NCBI GenBank assembly: GCA_037419475.1
Contig: JAXYYF010000110.1
Location: forward strand, 1 to 64,000
Reading direction: 5' to 3'
Origin: Hominicoprocola sp037419475
GTDB taxonomy: Bacteria > Bacillota > Clostridia > Oscillospirales > Oscillospiraceae
DNA: 64,000 bases
Of this stretch, positions 1-8,718 are shown one piece after another (the first letter of the stretch is position 1; each line of letters opens with the position of its first letter). A model generated the notes under the pieces. That model was not told the origin of the DNA. It made no database searches and was given only the letters and a program-made list of their open reading frames with translations. Made by a program: the position numbers and the translations under genes.

Positions 1-1514
1 ACATCAGCTTCACGCTCCGCGAGGGCGAGGTGCTCGGCCTTGTCGGCGAAAACGGCGCGGGCAAGAGCACGCTGATGAAGATTCTCTTCGGCATGGACGT
101 CATCCGCGAAACGGGCGGCTATGGCGGCGACGTGCTGATCAACGGTGAAAAGGTCACATTCAATACGCCCTTCGACGCGCTGGAAGCCGGCATCGGCATG
201 GTGCATCAGGAATTTTCCCTGATCCCCGGCTTTACAGCTACGGAAAACATTCTGCTCAATCGTGAGCCCCAGAAGAAAAATGTCATCTCCGAGGTGTTCG
301 GCAGCCGCATGAACACACTCGATTATAAGGAAATGGATACCCGCGCTGCGGCGGCCATTGAAAAGATGGGCGTCCACATCGACGCAAACATGGTCATCAG
401 CGATATGCCGGTCGGCCACAAGCAGTTCACCGAGATCGCACGTGAGCTGAGCAAGAATCAGCTCAAGCTGCTCATTCTCGACGAGCCGACCGCCGTGCTG
501 ACCGAGAAAGAAGCCTCAGCGCTGCTCGATTCCATCCGCGGCATGTCCGCGCGCGGCATAGCCGTGATCTTCATTACGCACCGTCTGCAAGAGATTCTGG
601 ACGTGTGCAACAAGGTCATCATCATGCGCGACGGCTATGTGGTCAAGGACACGCCGGCGAGCGAGACGAATGTATCCGATATTACAAAGTGGATGGTCGG
701 CCGCAGTGTCGACCTCAGTGCCGCGCAGGATGTGGTCGACCACTCCGATGCGCGCAATATCATGTCGATCCGCAAGCTGTGGGTGGACATGCCCGGCGAG
801 ATCGTGCGCAATGTCGATCTTGACATCAAGGAGGGTGAGATCCTCGGCATCGGCGGCCTCGCCGGTCAGGGAAAGCTCGGCATCCCGAACGGCATCATGG
901 GCCTGTATGAAGCGGGCGGCGCGGTCGAGTTTGACGGCAAGCCCATTCCGCTCAACGCGCCGCGCAAGTGCCTCGATTCCCAGCTCGCTTTCGTCTCGGA
1001 GGATCGCCGCGGCGTGGGTCTTCTGCTCGATGAATCGCTGGAGTGGAACATCTCCTTCCCGGCCATGCAGATCCACGACAAGTTCCTCAAGAATTACCTT
1101 GGCGGTCTGGTGAAATGGCGCGATGAAAAGGCCATCCATACCGTGACCGAGCAGTATATCGACGAGCTGAAGATCAAGTGCACCGGCTCGAAGCAGAAGG
1201 CCAAAGAGCTCTCCGGCGGCAATCAGCAGAAGGTGTGCCTTGCCAAGGCATTTGCGCTCGAGCCCAAGTTCCTCTTTGTCTCCGAGCCGACCCGCGGCAT
1301 TGACGTGGGCGCGAAGTCCCTTGTTCTGGACGCGCTGAAAAAGTTCAACCGTGAAAGCGGCATCACCGTCGTGATGATCTCGTCCGAGTTGGAGGAACTG
1401 CGCATGACCTGTGATCGCATCGCCATCGTTTCCGGCGGCCGGATCGCCGGCATCCTGCCGGCCACCGAATCCTCCGAGGCGTTCGGCGCGCTGATGGTCA
1501 GTCAGGTAAAGTAA
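1..1514 (+). CDS. Sugar/nucleoside-type ABC transporter ATP-binding protein, 5' end missing
   Basis: The reading frame is already open at the window edge: codons from base 3 encode a strand leading into Walker A, so the GTG at base 30 is internal and the true start lies outside. The protein has two tandem ATPase domains, as in RbsA/MglA. Domain 1 has Walker A GENGAGKS and Walker B LLILDEP. Domain 2 has a degenerate Walker A (GLAGQGKLG) but a good signature LSGGNQQK, the usual asymmetry of this family. It energises import through the two permeases directly downstream (11-base gap, then overlapping genes). The substrate is unknown because the binding protein is not in the window; sugar or nucleoside is inferred from family. 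Confidence 0.93.
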   Translation, partial: ISFTLREGEVLGLVGENGAGKSTLMKILFGMDVIRETGGYGGDVLINGEKVTFNTPFDALEAGIGMVHQEFSLIPGFTATENILLNREPQKKNVISEVFGSRMNTLDYKEMDTRAAAAIEKMGVHIDANMVISDMPVGHKQFTEIARELSKNQLKLLILDEPTAVLTEKEASALLDSIRGMSARGIAVIFITHRLQEILDVCNKVIIMRDGYVVKDTPASETNVSDITKWMVGRSVDLSAAQDVVDHSDARNIMSIRKLWVDMPGEIVRNVDLDIKEGEILGIGGLAGQGKLGIPNGIMGLYEAGGAVEFDGKPIPLNAPRKCLDSQLAFVSEDRRGVGLLLDESLEWNISFPAMQIHDKFLKNYLGGLVKWRDEKAIHTVTEQYIDELKIKCTGSKQKAKELSGGNQQKVCLAKAFALEPKFLFVSEPTRGIDVGAKSLVLDALKKFNRESGITVVMISSELEELRMTCDRIAIVSGGRIAGILPATESSEAFGALMVSQVK

Positions 1515-1525
1515 GGAGGGCAGGT

Positions 1526-2608
1526 ATGAGTAATACAACAAACAGCCTTGCCGACAAGAGCAGGCTCCGCCGGATGATCGACAGCTACGGGATCCCGCGT
1601 CTGATCATCACCGGCTTCCTGATGCTGATGTTCATTCTCGCGCCGATCGCCGGCGTGGACTTTGCGACACAGATCACCAATGTTATCAACCGCTTCAGCT
1701 GGAACGCCATTATGGTGCTGGCGATGGTCCCGATGATCCACTCCGGCTGCGGCCTGAACTTCGGCCTGCCGCTTGGCATCATCTCCGGCCTGCTGGGTGC
1801 CACGCTCTCGATTGAGTTTGGCTTTACCGGTGCAATGAGCTTTGTCATGGCCATCGTCATTGCAACCCCTTTTGCCCTGATCCTCGGCGGCGGCTACGGC
1901 TGGATGCTCAACAAGATCAAGGGCGGCGAAATGATGGTCGCCACTTACGTCGGCTTTTCATCCGTTTCCTTCATGTGCATGATGTGGCTGCTGCTGCCGT
2001 ACCACAGCCCCACGATGGTTTGGGGCTTCGCTGGCAAGGGCCTTCGTACCACGATCTCGCTGGAGGGCTTCTATGATAAGATTTTGGCGAACTTCCTCGC
2101 CATCGACCTCAATCCGCTCGGCATCAATCTTGTCATTCCGACCGGCAGCCTGCTCTTCTTTGCCTTCCTCGCGTTTTTGATGTGGGCGTTTCTGCACACC
2201 AAGACCGGCACGGCCATGACTGCCGTCGGCTCCAACCCCGCTTTTGCCAAGGCGGCCGGCATCAACATCGATAAGACGCGCCTCCTGTCTGTCGTGCTTT
2301 CCACTTGGCTGGGCGCTGTCGGCATCCTGATGTATGAGCAGGGTTTCGGCTTCGTGCAGCTCTACATGGCGCCGCTCAATATGGCCTTCCCCGCCGTCGC
2401 AGCAGTTCTTATCGGCGGTGCAAGCGTCAATAAGGCCAGCATCACCAACGTCATCATCGGCACGTTCCTCTATCAGGGCCTTGTCACCATGACGCCGACT
2501 GTGATGAACGCCATGGTTCATCTGGATATCAGCGAGGTCATCCGTATCATCGTCTCCAACGGTATGATCGTTTACGCGCTGACCCGTAAGACGGAAGGAG
2601 GGAAATGA
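1526..2608 (+). CDS. ABC transporter permease (BPD_transp_2 type), first of pair
   Basis: A 360-residue, strongly hydrophobic protein with about 8-10 predicted membrane segments, and the family-typical Gly/Ala-rich loop near the C terminus (VLIGGASVNKASITN) that resembles the coupling region of RbsC/YufP-like permeases. An AAGGAGG site precedes the ATG. It lies 11 bases after the ATPase gene and its stop overlaps the start of the second permease (ATGA), so the proteins are probably made together. It forms half of the membrane channel of a sugar- or nucleoside-type importer. Substrate cannot be told from sequence. Confidence 0.9.
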   Translation: MSNTTNSLADKSRLRRMIDSYGIPRLIITGFLMLMFILAPIAGVDFATQITNVINRFSWNAIMVLAMVPMIHSGCGLNFGLPLGIISGLLGATLSIEFGFTGAMSFVMAIVIATPFALILGGGYGWMLNKIKGGEMMVATYVGFSSVSFMCMMWLLLPYHSPTMVWGFAGKGLRTTISLEGFYDKILANFLAIDLNPLGINLVIPTGSLLFFAFLAFLMWAFLHTKTGTAMTAVGSNPAFAKAAGINIDKTRLLSVVLSTWLGAVGILMYEQGFGFVQLYMAPLNMAFPAVAAVLIGGASVNKASITNVIIGTFLYQGLVTMTPTVMNAMVHLDISEVIRIIVSNGMIVYALTRKTEGGK

Positions 2609-3756
2609 GCATGAAGAAGAAAAATTTGTCTGGCGGCCAGAGCTTCGGTCAGCTCATCCTGAAATTCGTCCGTGATAACTCCGTTCCCATTATGTTCGTC
2701 CTCATCTGCGCATTCTGCATCCCGCGTGCGGATCTCTCGTGGAGCTACCTGCTCAACGAGGTTATGACCCGCCTGGGACGCAATGCGTTCCTGATCCTGA
2801 GTCTGCTCATCCCTGTTATGGCTGGTATGGGCATGAACTTCGGTATGACGCTCGGTGCAATGGCCGGCGAGATCGGCCTGATCTTCGCGGCGGACTGGCA
2901 GGTGTGGGGCATCCCCGGCCTGATCCTTGCGGCGATCATCTCCATTCCCATTTCGATCCTGCTCGGCGTGATGATTGGCAGACTGCTCAACAAATCCAAG
3001 GGCCGCGAGATGATCACGAGCTACATGATCTCGTTTACCATGAACGGTGTGTACCAGTTCGTCGTGCTCTTTATGATGGGCCCCATCATCCCCATCATCC
3101 ACGACTCCATCAAGCTGCCGCGCGGCTACGGCATCCGCAACACGGTCAGCCTGCTGAGTATGCGCCAGAGCGTGGATAACCTGTTGGCCTTCAGCGTCGG
3201 CGGCGTGAAGATCCCGGTGCTTACGCTCATCATCATCGCCATTGCATGCCTTTTTATCCTCTGGTTCCGCAAGACGAAGCTCGGTCAGGATATGCGCGCG
3301 GTCGGTCAGGATATGGAGGTTGCCCGTGATGCCGGTATCGATGTCGAGCGTACCCGCGTGATCTCCATGGTTATCTCCACCGTGTTTGCGGGCTTCGGCA
3401 TGATCATCTATCTTCAGAACGTCGGCAACTTCCCGACCTACTCGGCGCACTCTCAGATCGGCATGTTCTCCATCGCGGCGCTGCTCGTCGGCGGCGCGAG
3501 CGTGGATAAGGCCAGCATCAAGAATGTGTTCCTCGGGATCATTCTGTTCCACACCATGTTCATCGTGGCGCCCAGAACCGGCGCGGCCATCACCGGCGAC
3601 TCGATGATCGGCGAGTATTTCCGCGTGTTTGTATCCTATGCCGTTATCACGCTGGCACTGGTCATGTATGAGTCGAAGAAGCGCAAGGCCAAGAGCGCGG
3701 CCGGCCTTCAGCTTGCCGCTGAACAGCTGGCGGAAGAGGAGGAGAAAGCAAAATGA
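2605..3756 (+). CDS. ABC transporter permease (BPD_transp_2 type), second of pair
   Basis: A 383-residue membrane protein with the same C-terminal landmark as its neighbour (LLVGGASVDKASIKN), so the two are paralogous halves of a heterodimeric channel. It ends in a charged Lys/Glu-rich cytoplasmic tail (AAEQLAEEEEKAK). Its start overlaps the preceding stop, and its own stop overlaps the start of the next small gene, showing a tightly coupled operon. Two different permeases of over 350 residues argue for a heterodimeric system rather than an RbsC-like homodimer. Confidence 0.9.
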   Translation: MSMKKKNLSGGQSFGQLILKFVRDNSVPIMFVLICAFCIPRADLSWSYLLNEVMTRLGRNAFLILSLLIPVMAGMGMNFGMTLGAMAGEIGLIFAADWQVWGIPGLILAAIISIPISILLGVMIGRLLNKSKGREMITSYMISFTMNGVYQFVVLFMMGPIIPIIHDSIKLPRGYGIRNTVSLLSMRQSVDNLLAFSVGGVKIPVLTLIIIAIACLFILWFRKTKLGQDMRAVGQDMEVARDAGIDVERTRVISMVISTVFAGFGMIIYLQNVGNFPTYSAHSQIGMFSIAALLVGGASVDKASIKNVFLGIILFHTMFIVAPRTGAAITGDSMIGEYFRVFVSYAVITLALVMYESKKRKAKSAAGLQLAAEQLAEEEEKAK

Positions 3757-4265
3757 AAAATAAAGCCTCCAAGCGCACGCTGATCATTCAGCTCGCGGCG
3801 GTTGTCGTTCTGGTCGTGATCGCCTATATCATGACGATCATCGGCCGCGGTCATACAGTGTATCTCGACAACAAAAAGCTTGAGTACAACGGCCAGACCT
3901 ACGATACGCCATACAAGGTCGTCGTTTATCAGGGCGGCGAGCAGATCGCAAAGCTTTATGACCGCGAGCGCGGCAGCACGACCTGTATTGGACAAAAGCT
4001 CACCCTGACGCTGGAGATCACGCAGCAGAAGGGCGGCAGCGAGAAGGCCGAGGTCTATACGCTCTCCCTGCCGAGAAATATGGACGGCATTATCATCAAT
4101 TTGCCCGCCTATCTTGCCGGCCTTGGTGAAGACGCTTATCTCAGTGAGTTTATTCCCTCGCCCGATGCGGAGCCTGTGGAAGAGGAACCCATCGCTGACG
4201 ACGAGTTTGGCCTTGGCGACACCGGCATGGACGATACCGCCGCAGACGGCACGACGGTTGGCTGA
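3753..4265 (+). CDS. Small membrane-anchored protein of the ABC importer operon (possibly DUF6672-like)
   Basis: 170 residues with one N-terminal membrane segment (about residues 10-30), then a soluble part likely outside the cell and an acidic tail rich in Glu/Asp (EPVEEEPIADDEFGLGD). The ATG overlaps the stop of the permease gene (ATGA), so it is translated with the transporter. It has no ATPase, permease or binding-protein motif. From memory, similar proteins (possibly the DUF6672 group) accompany such permease pairs in gut Clostridia, but I cannot confirm the family. A role as an accessory subunit of the importer is inference from position only. Confidence 0.75.
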   Translation: MKNKASKRTLIIQLAAVVVLVVIAYIMTIIGRGHTVYLDNKKLEYNGQTYDTPYKVVVYQGGEQIAKLYDRERGSTTCIGQKLTLTLEITQQKGGSEKAEVYTLSLPRNMDGIIINLPAYLAGLGEDAYLSEFIPSPDAEPVEEEPIADDEFGLGDTGMDDTAADGTTVG

Positions 4266-4283
4266 TAAATCATCAGTATCATT

Positions 4284-4314
4284 GTACAGCCCATGCTCTG
4301 CGCATGGGCTGTAC
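4284..4314 (+). other. Perfect 13-bp hairpin between importer operon and peptidase gene
   Basis: GTACAGCCCATGC and its exact reverse complement flank a 5-base loop. No T-run follows (bases GCATCAAATAAGG come next), so it is not a standard intrinsic terminator. It may be a 3' stabilising or processing hairpin, or a weak terminator before the peptidase gene. Confidence 0.6.
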
Positions 4315-4337
4315 GCATCAAATAAGGAGGAACCATT

Positions 4338-5786
4338 ATGGCTGTTTTGGCCGGACTCAAGCCCGAAAAGGTATTTGAGTATTTTGAAAAGCTCTGCTCT
4401 GTGCCGCACGGCAGCGGCAACACAAAGCGGATCAGCGATCTGTGCGTCGGCTTTGCGAAGGAGTTAGGGCTCAAGTACCGTCAGGAGGCGTGCAACAACG
4501 TTATCATCTGGAAGGATGCATCCAGTGGCTATGAAAAGTCCGAGCCGATCATCCTTCAGGGCCATATCGACATGGTATGCGCCAAGACGGACGACTGCAC
4601 GAAGGATATGGCGAAGGAGGGCCTTGACCTCAGAACCGACGGCGAATGGATCTGGGCGGACAAGACCTCACTCGGCGGCGACAACGGCATTGCTGTGGCG
4701 ATGATCCTTGCCCTCCTTGCGGACGAAACGCTTGAGCATCCGCCGATCGAAGCGGTGTTCACCGTGGACGAGGAGGTCGGCATGGACGGCGCGTTCGCGC
4801 TTGACTGCTCCGACCTCAAGGGAAGAAAGCTGATGAATCTCGACTCGGAGGAGGAGGGGGTATTCACAGTGTCCTGTGCCGGCGGCATGCGCGCGGACTG
4901 CACGCTGCCTGGCAAGCTGGAGCCGCTCGGCGACGAGACGTGCTACAGTGTGACGATCTCCGGCCTTCAGGGCGGTCACTCCGGCGCTGATATCAACAAG
5001 GGCCGCGGCAGCGCGAATGTGCTCATGGGTCGTGTGCTCTATTCCGCGATGGAAAAGTTCCCCGGTCTGCGCCTTGCGGCGATCGATGGTGGCAAATTCG
5101 ACAATGTGATCTGCTCGCGCTGCGAGGCCAAGGCTGCCGTTTCGACGGATCAAGGCGCGGCGTTTGAGCAGTTCATCCGCGAATTTGACGCAACGCTCAA
5201 AAACGAGTACGCAGGCTGCGACGACGGTATAACGGTCGAGTGCGTGAAGAGTGAGGTGCCTTGCGCCGTCAGCGCGGAGACAACCTCCGTTATGCTCCAC
5301 ACGCTCCTTGCGCTCCCGCAGGGTGTGGAGGCCATGAATGTAGACTTTCCCGGTCTGGTGCAGACCTCGCTCAATCTCGGTGTGATCCATCTGGCGGAGG
5401 ATGGCCTGCATTTCACCTATTCCATCCGTTCCTGCATTGCCTCGCAGAAGCAGATGCTTGCCCAACGTGTCCACGCCATCGTGGAGTTTGCCGGTGGCGC
5501 GGTTTCAGAGCGCAGTTCCTACCCCGGATGGCAGTATGCGCGAGAGTCCAGATTCCGCGAGCTGGTGCTTGACGCTTACCATGACATCACCGGTGCGGAT
5601 GGTAAGATCGAGGCAACGCACGGCGGACTGGAGTGCGGACTGTTTATCGAGAAGATCCCCGGTCTCGATGCGATCTCCCTCGGGCCCGAGCTGCACGATG
5701 TCCATTCTGTGCGCGAGAAGCTGAACGTGCCATCTACCGAACGCGTTTATGAGCTCGTGCGCGAGGTCCTCAAGCGCAGCAAGTAA
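4338..5786 (+). CDS. pepD: Aminoacyl-histidine dipeptidase (PepD family, M20C)
   Basis: 482 residues, the normal PepD length. It is a cytosolic zinc dipeptidase that frees amino acids from Xaa-His and other dipeptides. Metal and catalytic residues are visible: H76 and D78 in QGHIDMV, D115 in GGDNGIAV, the Glu pair 145-146 in VDEEVG, and a C-terminal His in ELHDVHS. AAGGAGG lies 8 bases before the ATG. The gene stands alone behind the importer operon, separated by a hairpin, and is closed by a strong bidirectional terminator. Carnosinase or tripeptidase activity cannot be excluded within the family. Confidence 0.93.
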   Translation: MAVLAGLKPEKVFEYFEKLCSVPHGSGNTKRISDLCVGFAKELGLKYRQEACNNVIIWKDASSGYEKSEPIILQGHIDMVCAKTDDCTKDMAKEGLDLRTDGEWIWADKTSLGGDNGIAVAMILALLADETLEHPPIEAVFTVDEEVGMDGAFALDCSDLKGRKLMNLDSEEEGVFTVSCAGGMRADCTLPGKLEPLGDETCYSVTISGLQGGHSGADINKGRGSANVLMGRVLYSAMEKFPGLRLAAIDGGKFDNVICSRCEAKAAVSTDQGAAFEQFIREFDATLKNEYAGCDDGITVECVKSEVPCAVSAETTSVMLHTLLALPQGVEAMNVDFPGLVQTSLNLGVIHLAEDGLHFTYSIRSCIASQKQMLAQRVHAIVEFAGGAVSERSSYPGWQYARESRFRELVLDAYHDITGADGKIEATHGGLECGLFIEKIPGLDAISLGPELHDVHSVREKLNVPSTERVYELVREVLKRSK

Positions 5787-5795
5787 AAAAATAGC

Positions 5796-5835
5796 AAAAG
5801 GTTCCCGCTCGGTAGAGCGGGAACCTTTTATTTTA
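5796..5835. terminator. Bidirectional intrinsic terminator between pepD and the converging RNA methyltransferase gene
   Basis: A perfect 15-bp stem (AAAAGGTTCCCGCTC paired with its complement) with a GGTA loop, followed by a T-rich stretch on the plus strand and an A-run before it that gives a T-run on the minus strand. It sits between the two convergent stops. Confidence 0.93.
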
Positions 5836-6666
5836 CTATTTTTTGGCGCGCAGCTGCCAGAAGGCAACGGCACTGGCCGCGGCGACATTGAGCGAGTCAA
5901 CGCCGTGCGCCATCGGAATTTTCACCGTGTAATCACATGCGGCAATGGTGTGCGAGGAGAGACCGTCGCCTTCGGTGCCAAGTACGATGGCGAGCCGGGG
6001 TTCGGCAAGCAACCGTGCGTCTTCGATGCTGACGGATTCGTCAGTCAACGCCATGGCCGCTGTTTTGAAGCCGAGCACATGCAGCTGTTCGATGCCTTTG
6101 CGCGGCCAGTCGGCGGCATCCTCGCCAATGCGCGCCCATGGAACCTGAAAGACCGTCCCCATACTCACACGGACGGCGCGGCGGTAAAGCGGGTCGCAGC
6201 AGGTGGGCGTGACAAGCACTGCATCAATGCCGAGAGCCGCCGCCGAGCGGAAGATCGCGCCGACGTTCGTGTGATCCACAATGCCCTCGAGCACGGCAAT
6301 GCGGTGCGCATTCTGGCAGACATCTTCCACGCTGCCAAGCTTTGGACGGCGCATGGCGCACAGCACACCGCGCGTGAGCTCGAAGCCTGTGAGCTGCGCA
6401 AGCATGCTGCGCTGCGCGGTATAGACCGGAATATCTCCGCAGCGGGAGAGAATGGGCTGCGCGTCGCCGGTGATGTGCCGCGGCTCCATCAGCAGCGAGA
6501 TCGGCTCGCAGCCCGCATCAAGCGCTGTGGCAATGACCTTGGGGCTTTCGGCGATGAACAGGCCCTTGTCCGGCTCCAGCCGATTGCGCAGCTGTGCCTC
6601 CGTCAGGCGGGCGTAGGCGTCCAGCTCCGGCGCGGAGAGATCGGTGATCTCAATAATGTTCGGCAT
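5836..6666 (-). CDS. TrmH/SpoU-family RNA 2'-O-methyltransferase
   Basis: 276 residues. The N-terminal part is the substrate-binding region and the C-terminal part is a SpoU SAM-dependent methyltransferase knot with the three family motifs: VDHTNVGAIFRSAAALG, the IVLGTEGDGLS stretch, and IPMAHGVDSLNVAAA with the conserved Asn near the end. It should methylate a ribose in tRNA or 23S rRNA; the exact target is not clear. The ATG is preceded by AAAGGAGG. It starts 19 bases after RNase J ends, so the two RNA-acting genes are probably one transcript. Confidence 0.9.
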   Translation of the reverse strand: MPNIIEITDLSAPELDAYARLTEAQLRNRLEPDKGLFIAESPKVIATALDAGCEPISLLMEPRHITGDAQPILSRCGDIPVYTAQRSMLAQLTGFELTRGVLCAMRRPKLGSVEDVCQNAHRIAVLEGIVDHTNVGAIFRSAAALGIDAVLVTPTCCDPLYRRAVRVSMGTVFQVPWARIGEDAADWPRKGIEQLHVLGFKTAAMALTDESVSIEDARLLAEPRLAIVLGTEGDGLSSHTIAACDYTVKIPMAHGVDSLNVAAASAVAFWQLRAKK

Positions 6667-6685
6667 GGCGGCCTCCTTTGCGCGC

Positions 6686-8347
6686 TTAGAGCTTGGTGAT
6701 GACCGGAATGACCATCGGGCTGCGCTTGGTAGTCTTGAAAAGATAGTTGCTCACGCCTGACTTGATCGCGCCCTTGAGCTCGCCCATGTCGCGGCTGCGG
6801 CGGCCGAGCACGCCCTCGGCGGCGGACATGACCACCGTCTTGAGTTCGTTCATCAGCTCCTCGGATTCCTTGACATAGATGAAGCCGCGTGTGATGATCT
6901 CTGGTTCGGCGAGCATGTAGCCGTCGTGCGCGGAGACGGGCAGCACGACCACGACCATGCCGTCCTCGGCCAGATGCTTGCGGTCACGCAGCACCACAGC
7001 ACCGACGTCGCCTACGCCGCTGCCGTCCACAAATACCTCACCGGCGGGTGCCAGACCTGGCACAAGCTTCATGGTGCGCGCGGTGATCTCCACCGCGTCA
7101 CCGTTTTCACAGATGGCGATGTTCTTGCGGTCCATGCCCATGGACATGGCAAGATTTTTATGGATCTGGAGCATGCGCTGCTCGCCGTGGACCGGTACGA
7201 AATATTTGGGCTTTACCAGTGCGTGAATGATCTTGAGCTCCTCCTGACACGCGTGGCCGGAAACGTGAAGCATATCCGCACGGTCATAAATGACCTCCAC
7301 ACCCTTGCGGAAAAGCTCATTGATGACGCGCGAGACCGTGTTCTCGTTGCCGGGGATGGCAGAGGCCGAGATAATAACGCGGTCGCCGGGGCCGACCTCG
7401 ATCTGCTTGTGCTGGGAGAAGGCCATGCGGTAAAGCGCGCTCATTTCCTCACCCTGCGAGCCGGTCGTGACGATGACCTGCTTATCGAGCGGGAGCGCCT
7501 TGATCTTGTTGATGTCCGTGACTGTGTTCTTCGGCAGCTTCATATAGCCGAGGTCGACGGCGACCTTGGTAACATTTTCCATGCTTCGACCTGTGACGGC
7601 GACCTTGCGGCCGACCGCCGCTGCCGCGTCGATGACCTGCTGAATGCGGTGAACATTGGATGCGAAAGTCGTGACGATAATGCGCTGCTTGCAGCCGGCG
7701 AAGAGCCGGTCAAAGGTCTTGCCGACCATGCGCTCGCTCATCGTATAGCCCGGGCGCTCCACATTCGTCGAGTCCGCGAGCAGTGCGAGCACGCCCTGCT
7801 TGCCCAGCTCGCCGAAGCGCGCGAGATCGATGACCTCGCCGTCGATGGGCGTGGAGTCGATCTTGAAGTCACCGGTGTGAACGACTGTGCCGAGACCGGT
7901 ATGGATGGCGAAGGCCACGGAGTCGGCGATGGAATGGTTCACATGGATGAATTCCACGCTGAATTTGCCGGCCTTGACCGTCATGCCGCTTTCGACTGTG
8001 ACGATCTTGGTGGACTTTAAGAGCCCATGCTCCTCCAGCTTGAGCCGAATGAGCCCCGCTGTCAGGCGGGTGCAGTAAATGGGCATGCTGACCTGCTTTA
8101 AAACATAGGGGATCGCGCCGATGTGATCCTCGTGGCCGTGCGTGATGAACAGGCCGCGGATGCGGTTCTTGTGCTTGGCAAGATAGCTCACGTCGGGAAT
8201 GACGAGGTCGATACCGTACATATCGTCGCCGGGGAAGGCCATGCCGCAGTCGACGACGATGATCTCGCCGCCGTACTCATACACGGTCATGTTCTTGCCG
8301 ATCTCGTTGAGACCGCCGAGGGGGATGATCTTTAAATTTTCAGCCAA
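6686..8347 (-). CDS. rnj: Ribonuclease J
   Basis: A metallo-beta-lactamase/beta-CASP nuclease of 553 residues. The zinc motif HGHEDH is at residues 70-75, and further ligands are in NHSIADS and HTGDFKID. In Firmicutes RNase J is both an endonuclease and a 5' exonuclease in mRNA decay and rRNA maturation. The start I choose is TTG at 8347: AAGGAG lies 9 bases upstream, and the protein then begins LAENLKIIPLGG as in relatives. The longer frame from 8368 starts inside or before that ribosome site. J1 versus J2 cannot be assigned from one copy. Confidence 0.94.
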   Translation of the reverse strand: MAENLKIIPLGGLNEIGKNMTVYEYGGEIIVVDCGMAFPGDDMYGIDLVIPDVSYLAKHKNRIRGLFITHGHEDHIGAIPYVLKQVSMPIYCTRLTAGLIRLKLEEHGLLKSTKIVTVESGMTVKAGKFSVEFIHVNHSIADSVAFAIHTGLGTVVHTGDFKIDSTPIDGEVIDLARFGELGKQGVLALLADSTNVERPGYTMSERMVGKTFDRLFAGCKQRIIVTTFASNVHRIQQVIDAAAAVGRKVAVTGRSMENVTKVAVDLGYMKLPKNTVTDINKIKALPLDKQVIVTTGSQGEEMSALYRMAFSQHKQIEVGPGDRVIISASAIPGNENTVSRVINELFRKGVEVIYDRADMLHVSGHACQEELKIIHALVKPKYFVPVHGEQRMLQIHKNLAMSMGMDRKNIAICENGDAVEITARTMKLVPGLAPAGEVFVDGSGVGDVGAVVLRDRKHLAEDGMVVVVLPVSAHDGYMLAEPEIITRGFIYVKESEELMNELKTVVMSAAEGVLGRRSRDMGELKGAIKSGVSNYLFKTTKRSPMVIPVITKL

Positions 8348-8561
8348 ATTGCTACACTCCTTAATCAATTACAGAATCATGAAATTGAGGTGCAAAATCC
8401 GTTTCATTCGAAAATGACCGCATGAAAACAACGGCGTCCGTGCTGTGCGCTTCGCCCTGTAACCGCGAAGCCCTCTGCATCTCCGGCGCCCTGCTGTCCT
8501 GCTATGGAATTTTGCTCTATTCAAACCGCGCCCGGGCGGTCAGATACAATTCAGTCACTAT

Positions 8562-8590
8562 AGTATAGCACAGAAAATGGGAAATGTATA
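8562..8590 (-). promoter_or_regulatory. Putative promoter for rnj and the methyltransferase gene
   Basis: Read on the minus strand: TATACA, 17 bases, then TGCTATACT, an extended -10 element. It predicts a leader of about 200 bases for rnj. Confidence 0.6.
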
Positions 8591-8649
8591 CTCTTTTTTT
8601 GCTGGGACGAAGAAATCGAAAAATAGTGCTGTACGTTGCGGCGGCTGTG

Positions 8650-8658
8650 TGCTATAAT
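8650..8658 (+). promoter_or_regulatory. Extended -10 promoter for gdpP
   Basis: TGCTATAAT is a perfect extended -10. No good -35 hexamer lies 17 bases upstream (TGTACG), which is common for extended -10 promoters. It sits about 60 bases before the gdpP start. Confidence 0.6.
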
Positions 8659-8718
8659 ATCTTATCTATCGCTATAACTTTTCAACGGCGTCCCGACCTT
8701 GCGGGGAAAGGAGAATCC

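Larger units (their letters stand above)
8348..8718. other. Divergent intergenic region between rnj and gdpP
   Basis: 371 bases holding the back-to-back promoters listed separately. In the rest (about 8380-8540) I see no open reading frame with a ribosome site, no clear hairpin with T-run and no recognised leader RNA; the rnj transcript would have a 5' leader of about 200 bases. Confidence 0.6.

Noticed and set aside
516..1541. Long minus-strand frame of 341 codons opposite the ABC ATPase gene
   Set aside because: It is antisense to a clear two-domain ATPase, has no ribosome site and a His/Asp/Arg/Ala-rich composition typical of shadow frames in GC-rich genes.
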